From the NCBI GenBank assembly GCA_900540255.1, contig UQFE01000049.1, forward strand, positions 1 to 13,654: a DNA stretch of 13,654 nt, given 5' to 3'. Source of the DNA: an uncultured Clostridium sp. (GTDB lineage: Bacteria; Bacillota; Clostridia; Clostridiales; Clostridiaceae). Below the pieces are notes generated by a model. The model saw nothing but the letters and a program-made list of their open reading frames with translations, made no database searches and had not been told where the DNA came from. Positions 6,969 through 13,654 of the stretch are shown piece after piece (position 1 is the stretch's first letter; the number at the start of each line of letters is the position of its first letter). A program made the position numbers and the translations under genes.

Positions 6969-9401
6969 TAAATTCTTATATATTACTGTAGATCCCCAAA
7001 TTCCAGTTGCATATTCCTTAATAGTTCTATCTGATGAAAATATACCTGAATGAGCTATATTAATTCCACATATTTTTTGCCATTTGTTTTGGTTCTTATA
7101 AAGTTCATTAACTCTATTTTGAGCTTTTAAATAAGATTCAAAATCCTTTAGTACAAAAAATTCATCATTATAAGTTAATAAATTTTCATATATGCTTCTA
7201 AATCTATCTTTATCACTACAATACTTACCATTAATCAAGTCATCAGTTACTCTTTTTAGCTTAGGATCATTATTACAAACTTCCCATGCAGAATACCCAC
7301 CATGTTTATGATAACTAAGAACTTCTTCTGCATTTAATCCAAAAATAATAATATTATCCTCTCCAACCTCATCTTTTATTTCTATATTAGCACCATCTAA
7401 AGTTGCTATTGTAATTGCACCATTCATCATAAATTTCATATTAGATGTACCAGATGCTTCTTTAGTTGTAGTTGATATTTGTTCACTTAAATCAGCTGCA
7501 GGAATTATCTTTTCTGCTAAAGATACTTGATAATTTTCAAGCATTACAACCTTAATTTTATCATTTACTCTAGGATCATTATTTACGGTTTCTGCTACCC
7601 TACATATTAATTCAATTATATTTTTAGCTAAATAATATCCTGGAGCTGCTTTTCCTGCAAATATAAAGGTTCTAGGTAATATATCTAAATTTGGATTTTC
7701 AATTAATTTATTATAAAGATCCATTATTCTTAAACAATTTAAAGTTTGTCTCTTATAAGCATGTATTCTTTTTATTTGAACATCAAAAATTGAATTAGTA
7801 TCAATAATTATTCCATTAGTTTTATATATTTCTTTTGCTAATCTTTCTTTATTATCTTTCTTTATTTGAGCAAGTTTTTGTAATACCCCTGAATCATCTA
7901 AGTGATTTTTAAAATTTTCTAAATCTGTTGGATGTTTTATAAAGCTATCTCCAATTGTATCTATTAGAAGATTTGTTAATTTAGGATTAGATCTAATTAA
8001 CCATCTCCTATGAGTGATTCCATTAGTCTTATTGTTAAACTTAGATGGATATAAATAATAAAAATCAGACATTTCTCTTTTCTTTAAAATTTCTGTATGA
8101 AGTTTAGCAACTCCATTAACACTATGGCTTCCTACTATAGCTAAATTAGCCATTCTTACATATCCATCCCCTATAATAGACATCCTAGATATCTTATCCC
8201 ATTGTCCTAAATATTTATTCCAAAGTTCTTCACAATATCTTCTATTTATTTCTTCAATAATCATATAAATTCTTGGTAGCAATCCCTTAAACATATCAAT
8301 GGGCCATTTCTCTAAGGCTTCTGCCAAAATTGTATGATTAGTATATGAAATTGTATTTTGAGTTATTCTCCATGCAGTTTCCCAAGATAACCCTTCTTCA
8401 TCTAATAATATTCTCATTAACTCAGGTATAGCCAATGTTGGATGTGTATCATTAATATGAATTGCTATTTTTTCATCTAATAAATTTATATCTCCATTAT
8501 GCTTCTTATAATGCCTTACAATACTTTGTATTCCTGCTGATACAAAAAAGTATTGTTGTTTTAACCTTAACATTTTTCCCTCATAAAAAGAATCTTCTGG
8601 ATATAAAACCAAAGAAATTGCTTCTACAGAATTTTTATAAGATATAGCCTTTAAAAATTCTCCTCTACTAAATGATGAAAAATCAAATTCATTTGATACA
8701 GGTTCTGCACTCCATAATCTTAATGTATTTACCGCCTCATTTTCATATCCAACTATAGGTGTGTCATATGGAACAGCTAATACAGGCTCATAATTCACAT
8801 GTGTAAATGTAAGTTTTCCATTAACATAATCTGAAATTATACTTCCCCCGAATTTTACTATTTCAGCCTTGTCCTGCTTTTTAATCTCCCACACATTACC
8901 TTCTCTTAGCCAATTATCAGATGCCTCAACTTGTTGACAGTCAACTATTTTTTGTTCAAAAAATCCATATTTATATCTTATTCCACACCCATGCCCTGCA
9001 ATATTTAATGATGCCATTGAATCTAAAAAACATGCTGCTAATCTACCAAGACCTCCATTACCTAAACCTTGATCATGTTCTAAGCTCTCAATTTCTTCAA
9101 GCTCAATTCCTAGTTCACTTAATGCTTCTCTACAAATATCTCTTATTCCTAAATTTAAAAGAAAATCACCTAATAACCTTCCTAATAAGAATTCCATTGA
9201 GAAATAGTATACTTGCTTTTGTCCAGTTTGATTATATCGCTTATTAGTATCCATCCAAGTACTAATTACATAATCTCTAACCAAACTGCCTAATGCTTCA
9301 TATTTTTGTTGATTACTTCCTTCTTTTAATTCCTTACCATGTAATTGAACGAATTTATTGTTATAATCTCTTTTAAATGAATTCTTATCTATTGATAGCA
9401 T
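6966..9401 (-). CDS. glgP: GlgP, glycogen phosphorylase
   Basis: GlgP phosphorolyses non-reducing alpha-1,4 glucan ends to glucose-1-phosphate, using pyridoxal phosphate as cofactor. The protein has 811 residues, normal for the family. Motifs include YYFSMEFLLGRLL (65-77), QGLGNGGLGRLAACFLDS (111-128), HINDTHPT (315-322), KRIHAYKRQ (544-552) and KEASGTSNMKFMMNGA (647-662). The last carries the PLP-binding Lys656, followed by TLDGANIEI (667-675). The segment before the PLP motif reads ISTTTKEAS, where the well-studied enzymes have ISTAG-EAS; the rest of the active site looks intact. It starts at an ATG 7 nt after a perfect AGGAGG. It lies 28 nt after glgA and 7 nt before the GH13 gene. Its stop is UAG, overlapping the next Shine-Dalgarno. 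Confidence 0.96.
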   Translation of the reverse strand: MLSIDKNSFKRDYNNKFVQLHGKELKEGSNQQKYEALGSLVRDYVISTWMDTNKRYNQTGQKQVYYFSMEFLLGRLLGDFLLNLGIRDICREALSELGIELEEIESLEHDQGLGNGGLGRLAACFLDSMASLNIAGHGCGIRYKYGFFEQKIVDCQQVEASDNWLREGNVWEIKKQDKAEIVKFGGSIISDYVNGKLTFTHVNYEPVLAVPYDTPIVGYENEAVNTLRLWSAEPVSNEFDFSSFSRGEFLKAISYKNSVEAISLVLYPEDSFYEGKMLRLKQQYFFVSAGIQSIVRHYKKHNGDINLLDEKIAIHINDTHPTLAIPELMRILLDEEGLSWETAWRITQNTISYTNHTILAEALEKWPIDMFKGLLPRIYMIIEEINRRYCEELWNKYLGQWDKISRMSIIGDGYVRMANLAIVGSHSVNGVAKLHTEILKKREMSDFYYLYPSKFNNKTNGITHRRWLIRSNPKLTNLLIDTIGDSFIKHPTDLENFKNHLDDSGVLQKLAQIKKDNKERLAKEIYKTNGIIIDTNSIFDVQIKRIHAYKRQTLNCLRIMDLYNKLIENPNLDILPRTFIFAGKAAPGYYLAKNIIELICRVAETVNNDPRVNDKIKVVMLENYQVSLAEKIIPAADLSEQISTTTKEASGTSNMKFMMNGAITIATLDGANIEIKDEVGEDNIIIFGLNAEEVLSYHKHGGYSAWEVCNNDPKLKRVTDDLINGKYCSDKDRFRSIYENLLTYNDEFFVLKDFESYLKAQNRVNELYKNQNKWQKICGINIAHSGIFSSDRTIKEYATGIWGSTVIYKNL

Positions 9402-9429
9402 ATATCTACCTCCTAATAGCTTGTATCCA

Positions 9430-10866
9430 TTAAGGTGTTTTAACTAATCCTTCATATAACTTCTTGTATTGTATAGCTGATTTATCCCAACTGTTATCTG
9501 AATTCATGGCTTGTCTTATTATGTTTTTCCAAGCATCCTTATCTTTATAGATCTTCAATGCATATTCAGTTATTTGCATTAATTCATTTGAATTGAAATT
9601 TTTAAATCCAAATCCGTTTCCTTCTCCAGTATATTCATTATATGGAGATATTGTATCTTTTAATCCTCCAGTTTCTCTTACAATAGGTATTGCTCCATAT
9701 CTTAAAGAAATTAATTGTCCTAATCCACAAGGTTCAAATAATGAAGGCATTAAAAACATATCCGTTCCTGCATATATTTTATGAGCTAATACATTATCAA
9801 ATTTAATATTTGCTAAAACCTTATCTGGATATCTATATTGCAAGTTTTTAAATGTTTCTTCATACCAATAATCTCCGGTTCCTAAAACAACAAATTGTAT
9901 ATCCTTTTGAAGAAGCCTATCAATAATACTTACAATTAAATCACATCCTTTTTGATGCGTTAATCTTGATATTAATCCAATCATAGGAGTATCTTCTTTT
10001 TGTGGTAATCCTAATTCCTTTTGAAGTGATAATTTATTTTCAATCTTATCTTTTATATTATTGCAGTTAAAATTCTTAAAAATGAATTTGTCCTCTTCAG
10101 GGTTAAATTCTTCATAATCTATTCCATTTACTATTCCCTTTAAAATTTCACTTTTACTTCTAAGTAATCCATCAAGGCCTTCACCACCTTGTTGAGTTTT
10201 TATTTCTTCTGCATAAGTATTGCTTACTGTTGTAATTTCATCACAATAATTAATTCCACCCTTTAAAAAACTTACCATTCCATTTAATTCAAGACTGCCA
10301 TTAGCTAATGGCATATAATCATATCCAAATAATTCTGGTAAAACTTGAGGTATAAAATTGCCCTTAAACAATAAATTATGAATAGAAAATACAGTTTTCA
10401 TTTTAGAATAAAATTTGTCATTTTTATATTCTAAATTTAATAGTACTGGTACCATTCCTGTTTGCCAATCATTACAATTAATTAAATCTGGTTTCCAATC
10501 TATTTCTTTAATAAATTCCAAAACTGCCCTATTAAAGAATGCAAATCTTTCTCCATCATCATAATAGCCATATAGACCATCCCTATTAAAATAGTACTCG
10601 TTGTCTATAAAATAATAAACAACATCTTTATATTTATATTGGAAAACTCCGCAATATTGATTTCTCCAACCAACAGGAACTGTAAACCATTTTATAAATT
10701 GTAAATTTTGCTTTAGTTCATCCTTTATATTTTTATACTTTGGTATTACTACCCTTGCATCTACACCTAGGTTTGCTAAAGATTGAGGTAATGCCCCCAT
10801 CACATCTCCTAAACCACCAGTCTTAATAAATGGATGCGCTTCTGATGCTGCAAACAATACTTTCAT
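9430..10866 (-). CDS. glgA: GlgA, glycogen synthase (ADP-glucose dependent)
   Basis: GlgA transfers glucose from ADP-glucose to the non-reducing end of alpha-1,4 glucan. The protein has 478 residues, typical of bacterial GT5 synthases. The N-terminal Rossmann domain has the [13 protein letters not shown] signature (15-27; Lys15 binds ADP-glucose). The C-terminal domain has SRLTHQKG (300-307) and [10 protein letters not shown] (375-384), with Arg301, Lys306 and Glu378 matching the E. coli catalytic residues, then [10 protein letters not shown] (397-406). The ATG at 10866 is preceded by TAGGGAG, in which the glgB stop UAG forms the first bases, so glgB and glgA translation is probably coupled across a 13-nt gap. 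It ends in TAA. Confidence 0.96.
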   Translation of the reverse strand: MKVLFAASEAHPFIKTGGLGDVMGALPQSLANLGVDARVVIPKYKNIKDELKQNLQFIKWFTVPVGWRNQYCGVFQYKYKDVVYYFIDNEYYFNRDGLYGYYDDGERFAFFNRAVLEFIKEIDWKPDLINCNDWQTGMVPVLLNLEYKNDKFYSKMKTVFSIHNLLFKGNFIPQVLPELFGYDYMPLANGSLELNGMVSFLKGGINYCDEITTVSNTYAEEIKTQQGGEGLDGLLRSKSEILKGIVNGIDYEEFNPEEDKFIFKNFNCNNIKDKIENKLSLQKELGLPQKEDTPMIGLISRLTHQKGCDLIVSIIDRLLQKDIQFVVLGTGDYWYEETFKNLQYRYPDKVLANIKFDNVLAHKIYAGTDMFLMPSLFEPCGLGQLISLRYGAIPIVRETGGLKDTISPYNEYTGEGNGFGFKNFNSNELMQITEYALKIYKDKDAWKNIIRQAMNSDNSWDKSAIQYKKLYEGLVKTP

Positions 10867-10879
10867 CTATTCACACTCC

Positions 10880-12919
10880 CTATTTAGAATTATTATTCAT
10901 TTTTTTTAAAATAATAGCCGCCATTGGTGGAACCTTTATTGTTATAGAGTATGGTTGATTATTAAATGTCACTTCTTCTGCAATTAAAACTTCATCAATA
11001 GTTTGTCCTGAACCTCCATAAATTTCACTATCTGTATTAAAATCTTGTACATATTTCCCTAACTCTGGAACACCTAATCTAAAATCATATCTAACAACAG
11101 GTGTGTAATTACATACAAATATTAAAGATTCTTTCTTTTTCTTATCCATTCTAATAAAAGAATATATACTTTCTTCAGAATTATCTGGATCAATCCACTT
11201 ATATCCTTCAAGATTATAATCATTGTCCCATAATGCCTTATGTTCCTTGTAATAATGATTCATGTCCTTAAAGAATAACTGTGTTTTTTTATGCATTTCA
11301 AATTCTTCAATTAAGTTCCACTGTAATTGCTTATCCTCATTCCATTCTTCAAATTGTCCAAATTCTGACCCCATAAAAATTAACTTTTTCCCTGGATGTC
11401 CAATCATATGAGCTAAATAAAGTCTCAATCCAGCAAACTTATTCCAATAATCTCCCCACATTTTATTAACAAGAGCTCCTTTTCCATGCACAACTTCATC
11501 ATGTGAAATAGATAATATAAAGTTCTCTGAATAGTGATAAGCCATAGAAAATGTCATCTTATTATGATGATATTTTCTATATATAGGATCTTCCTCAATA
11601 TATTTTAATGTATCATTCATCCATCCCATATTCCATTTAAAGTTAAATCCTAAACCATCTTCTTCAACTGGTTTTGAAATTTTAGCCCATGCTGTAGATT
11701 CTTCTGCAATAGTCATTACAGTAGGAAATTCTTCATGAATTGCTGAATTATAATCTTTTATAAATTGTATTGCTTCTAAATTTCCATTTTCACCATAAAT
11801 ATTAGGATACCATTCATCATTTTCTCTTCCATAGCTTAAATATAGCATATTGGAAACAGCATCATTTCTAATACCATCTATATGAAATTCTCTTATCCAA
11901 AAAAATAAATTTGAAATTAGAAAACTTTTAACTTCTGGTTTTCCTAAATCAAAATTACATGTACCCCATCCCTTATTTTCTCTTTTCCATTCTTCATCAT
12001 ATTCATAAGTTGGAGTTCCATCAAACATATATAAGCCATGAGAATCCTTGCAAAAATGGCTTGGTACCCAATCTAATATTACTCCTATTCCTGCATTATG
12101 AAGTTCATCAATAAGGTATTTAAAATCATTTGCATTTCCATATCTACTAGTAACAGAATAATACCCTACACCTTGGTACCCCCAAGATGCATCTAATGGA
12201 TGCTCTATTATTGGTAATATTTCTACATGAGTATATCCCATATCAACTAAGTAGTTTGGTAGTTGTTCTGCAATCTCTCTATATGTTAAAAACTTTTCAT
12301 CTTTTGTTTTCCATGAGCCCAAATGCATTTCATAAATATTAATTGGACTTTCATACATATTAAATCTTTTTCTTTTTAACATCCAACTTTTATCATTCCA
12401 TTTATATTTATCAGTTTCTCCAACAATAGATGCTGTATTAGGTCTATTTTCTGATTTAAATGCATATGGATCTGACTTTAAATTATAATGTCCATATATA
12501 TTTTCTACTGCATATTTATATTTTTCGCCTTCATTAAGACCTTCAATAAATATACTCCATATACCTTTATCTGATACCTTTTCCATTTCATATTCATCTT
12601 TTATTTTAAAATCAGAAAAGTCTCCTACTACATACATTCTTTTTGCTCTTGGAGCCCAAGTTGTAAATCTTACACCCTTTTTTCTCTTTTCAGAAACACA
12701 ATGTGCTCCCATAAATCCATATGACTCATAATGCTTTCCTTCATGAAATAAATCAATATTTTCCGAAGTTAATTCACATTTTACCTTTTTTCGTATTGTT
12801 CTACTTACTTTTTTATTATCTAAACTTTTTTTATTATTGTTTTTATTTATTGATTTAACATCTTCAATAGTCTTTTTGGTACTACTTTTCTTAACAGCTA
12901 CTCCATTTTCTCCTCTCAT
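10880..12919 (-). CDS. glgB: GlgB, 1,4-alpha-glucan branching enzyme
   Basis: GlgB cuts alpha-1,4 chains and rejoins them through alpha-1,6 bonds, making glycogen branched. The protein has 679 residues. The N-terminal CBM48-like domain is at about 65-165, the GH13 barrel at about 190-560 and a C-terminal all-beta domain after that. Catalytic residues are Asp353 in DGIRNDAVSNMLY, the Glu pair 406/407 in TIAEESTAW and Asp474 in ISHDEVVHGK. Residues 1-47 form a Lys/Arg-rich, low-complexity extension (16 basic, 4 acidic). No in-frame ATG, GTG or TTG offers a shorter start before Met70, and GAGGGGG lies 7 nt before the chosen ATG, so the extension is probably real. This is the promoter-proximal gene of the cluster. 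It ends in UAG overlapping the glgA ribosome site. Confidence 0.96.
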   Translation of the reverse strand: MRGENGVAVKKSSTKKTIEDVKSINKNNNKKSLDNKKVSRTIRKKVKCELTSENIDLFHEGKHYESYGFMGAHCVSEKRKKGVRFTTWAPRAKRMYVVGDFSDFKIKDEYEMEKVSDKGIWSIFIEGLNEGEKYKYAVENIYGHYNLKSDPYAFKSENRPNTASIVGETDKYKWNDKSWMLKRKRFNMYESPINIYEMHLGSWKTKDEKFLTYREIAEQLPNYLVDMGYTHVEILPIIEHPLDASWGYQGVGYYSVTSRYGNANDFKYLIDELHNAGIGVILDWVPSHFCKDSHGLYMFDGTPTYEYDEEWKRENKGWGTCNFDLGKPEVKSFLISNLFFWIREFHIDGIRNDAVSNMLYLSYGRENDEWYPNIYGENGNLEAIQFIKDYNSAIHEEFPTVMTIAEESTAWAKISKPVEEDGLGFNFKWNMGWMNDTLKYIEEDPIYRKYHHNKMTFSMAYHYSENFILSISHDEVVHGKGALVNKMWGDYWNKFAGLRLYLAHMIGHPGKKLIFMGSEFGQFEEWNEDKQLQWNLIEEFEMHKKTQLFFKDMNHYYKEHKALWDNDYNLEGYKWIDPDNSEESIYSFIRMDKKKKESLIFVCNYTPVVRYDFRLGVPELGKYVQDFNTDSEIYGGSGQTIDEVLIAEEVTFNNQPYSITIKVPPMAAIILKKMNNNSK

Positions 12920-12986
12920 GTAAATACCCCCTCATTTCTAATTCTACTTTATCAAATAATATAGAATTTAATTCCTTTATTATATA

Positions 12987-13016
12987 ATTCTACCATTAAA
13001 CATTTATACGCTTCAA
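12987..13016 (-). promoter_or_regulatory. Candidate glgB operon promoter
   Basis: On the minus strand TTGAAG (13011-13016, 4/6) and TAGAAT (12987-12992, 5/6) are separated by 18 nt. This gives a leader of about 60 nt before the glgB ATG. A second candidate further upstream, TTTACA (13238-13243) with TATATT (13214-13219) at 18 nt, would give a leader of nearly 290 nt. DNA this AT-rich produces such matches by chance, so both are tentative. Confidence 0.4.
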
Positions 13017-13263
13017 CTTCTTTTAAGCGACATTTAATTTAATAATTCCTTTTAGTTATTTAATTATTATTTTTATTTGTGTTGAAATTTGTAGTTTATG
13101 TACCTTTATTCTTATTATTTGTCCATATCTTTGCACCCTATTCCATTTTTTACCTATCATATTTCTTACACTATTTTATTTTAAATATATGTTTTTATGA
13201 TATTTTTTATAACAATATAAAATGATTTTTGATTTATTGTAAATTTTATTAATTCTTAAATTT
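12993..13263. other. Noncoding region upstream of glgB
   Basis: About 270 bp of AT-rich DNA separates the nearest candidate promoter from the MITE-like element. No riboswitch, T-box or strong hairpin is recognisable on the minus strand. A minus-strand 34-codon open frame (13056-13160, very basic product) lacks a convincing ribosome site. The distal candidate promoter (13214-13243) lies in this stretch. Confidence 0.5.
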
Positions 13264-13368
13264 AAAAAGAGGCTGTCGCACTAAAAATTTTATACACAAT
13301 ATATTGTTTTAAAAAATAAAAATTAATATAATATATTGTAGTATTTATTCTTAATGCGACATCCCCTT
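13264..13368. mobile_element. MITE-like element with IS1182-type ends
   Basis: The left end AAAAAGAGGCTGTCGCACTA (13264-13283) is a 19/20 match to the left terminal repeat of the insertion sequence at 564. The right end (13351-13368) read on the minus strand, AAGGGGATGTCGCATTAA, matches the left end of this element at 15/18. Inside, ACAATATATT (13296-13305) and AATATATTGT (13330-13339) are also perfect inverted repeats, so most of the ~105 bp can fold on itself. It has no coding capacity. This fits a non-autonomous miniature element mobilised by an IS1182-type transposase, or the collapsed remnant of an IS. No clear target duplication is seen. Confidence 0.55.
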
Positions 13369-13430
13369 AGCTAGTGCAACATTACTTTATACAATTTTTT
13401 ATGCTCTAATAAATTTTCACTAAATCACCC

Positions 13431-13455
13431 AGTAAAAGCATAACATGCTTTTACT
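13431..13455. repeat. Perfect 11-bp hairpin
   Basis: AGTAAAAGCAT and ATGCTTTTACT flank a 3-nt loop. No T-run follows on either strand, so it is not a standard terminator. It lies 20 bp from the predicted 3' end of the group II intron, on the 3'-exon side. Confidence 0.5.
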
Positions 13456-13478
13456 CTATAAAAAATATTTTTGAAATC

Positions 13479-13518
13479 GAGTAGGAGGAAAATAAATTAT
13501 TTTATATTCCGTCCTCTC
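13479..13518 (-). ncRNA. Group II intron domain VI with bulged branch-point A
   Basis: Minus-strand GAGAGGA (13512-13518) pairs with TCCT-A-CTC (13479-13486), leaving a single bulged A at 13482, seven nucleotides from the predicted 3' end. That is the canonical branch-point geometry. An AT-rich upper stem (GGAATATAAA with TTTATTTTCC) continues the helix. It is joined to domain V by two nucleotides (13519-13520). Confidence 0.8.
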
Positions 13519-13520
13519 AC

Positions 13521-13553
13521 ACCACCGTGCATACCGGCCTGGTACACGGCGAT
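13521..13553 (-). ncRNA. Group II intron domain V
   Basis: This 33-nt minus-strand hairpin has a 9-bp lower stem (ATCGCCGTG with CACGGTGGT, two wobbles), a 2-nt TG bulge on the 3' side, a TACC/GGTA upper stem and the loop AGGCC. The 9-bp stem, 2-nt bulge and short capped stem are the defining architecture of domain V. The catalytic triad position reads CGC rather than the commoner AGC, a known variant among bacterial introns. Confidence 0.8.
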
Positions 13554-13654
13554 TCTTTAAGTTTAATAAATTTTAATATACTGATGTGTTAGGCTTTTCA
13601 AGCCTAAGTCCGTAACCTTCATCTCATATATCTGCTACATTTACTCCTAAAGTT

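Larger units (their letters stand above)
13476..13654 (-). mobile_element. Group II intron, 3' end only (cut by the window edge)
   Basis: Read on the minus strand, the last 78 nt of this segment form domains V and VI of a bacterial group II intron, ending ...CTACTCGAT with the 3' splice site predicted after 13476. Further upstream a perfect hairpin TTAGGCTT-GAA-AAGCCTAA lies in what should be the 3' part of domain IV. The reverse transcriptase/maturase gene usually carried in domain IV would lie beyond 13654. In the visible part every minus-strand frame soon meets a stop, so I call no coding sequence. A neighbouring or complete copy cannot be judged from this window. Confidence 0.8.

Noticed and set aside
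13056..13160. Minus-strand 34-codon open frame with a very basic product upstream of glgB
   Set aside because: No convincing Shine-Dalgarno, and Lys/Ile-rich composition is expected from random AT-rich DNA. It could be revisited if conserved as a leader peptide.
13372..13380. A further IS-end-like motif (TAGTGCAAC)
   Set aside because: Only a short, imperfect match to the IS terminal repeat and no partner arm; too weak to define another element.
1..13654. CRISPR arrays, tRNA genes, toxin-antitoxin or defence genes
   Set aside because: No direct-repeat array, cloverleaf or such coding sequence was found on either strand.

Overview
The base composition (very AT-rich, about 25% GC by eye), strong AGGAGG-type ribosome binding sites, a clostridial-style rRNA leader and the protein sequences all point to a Clostridium sensu stricto or close relative. 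I cannot name the species. The core of the window is a complete glycogen synthesis and breakdown locus. It sits next to an rRNA operon promoter and is bracketed by mobile elements.

Layout, left to right. (1) 1-108: minus-strand promoter and boxB/boxA leader of an rRNA operon whose genes lie outside the left edge. (2) 109-563: AT-rich intergenic DNA with four spaced DnaA-box-like 9-mers (two perfect) and an AT-only inverted repeat. (3) 564-2431: an IS1182-family insertion sequence with about 20-bp imperfect terminal inverted repeats. Its transposase is one open frame broken by two in-frame UAG codons. It carries a strong minus-strand terminator just inside its left end. (4) 2583-12919: six minus-strand genes, in transcription order glgB, glgA, glgP, a GH13 cyclomaltodextrinase/neopullulanase-like glycosidase, glgC and glgD. 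(5) 12920-13263: the glgB promoter region. (6) 13264-13368: a ~105-bp MITE-like element whose ends resemble the IS ends. (7) 13431-13455: a perfect hairpin. (8) 13476-13654: the 3' end of a minus-strand group II intron with domains V and VI recognisable, the rest lying beyond the right edge.

How the genes work together. GlgC/GlgD (catalytic plus regulatory-type subunits of ADP-glucose pyrophosphorylase) make ADP-glucose. GlgA polymerises it into alpha-1,4-glucan and GlgB adds alpha-1,6 branches. GlgP phosphorolyses the outer chains to glucose-1-phosphate, and the cytoplasmic GH13 enzyme probably handles the limit dextrins and maltooligosaccharides left over. glgB-glgA and glgP-GH13 are tightly spaced, with the upstream UAG stop lying inside the next gene's Shine-Dalgarno sequence. 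glgC-glgD is set apart by a 233-nt gap holding a 13-bp-stem terminator and a candidate promoter that contains a perfect 8-bp inverted repeat. The locus may therefore be two transcription units, glgBAP-GH13 and glgCD.

No new multi-gene system is evident. The items most worth a second look are the DnaA-box cluster beside the rRNA promoter, the small IS-related element upstream of glgB, the candidate glgC operator, and the intron end.
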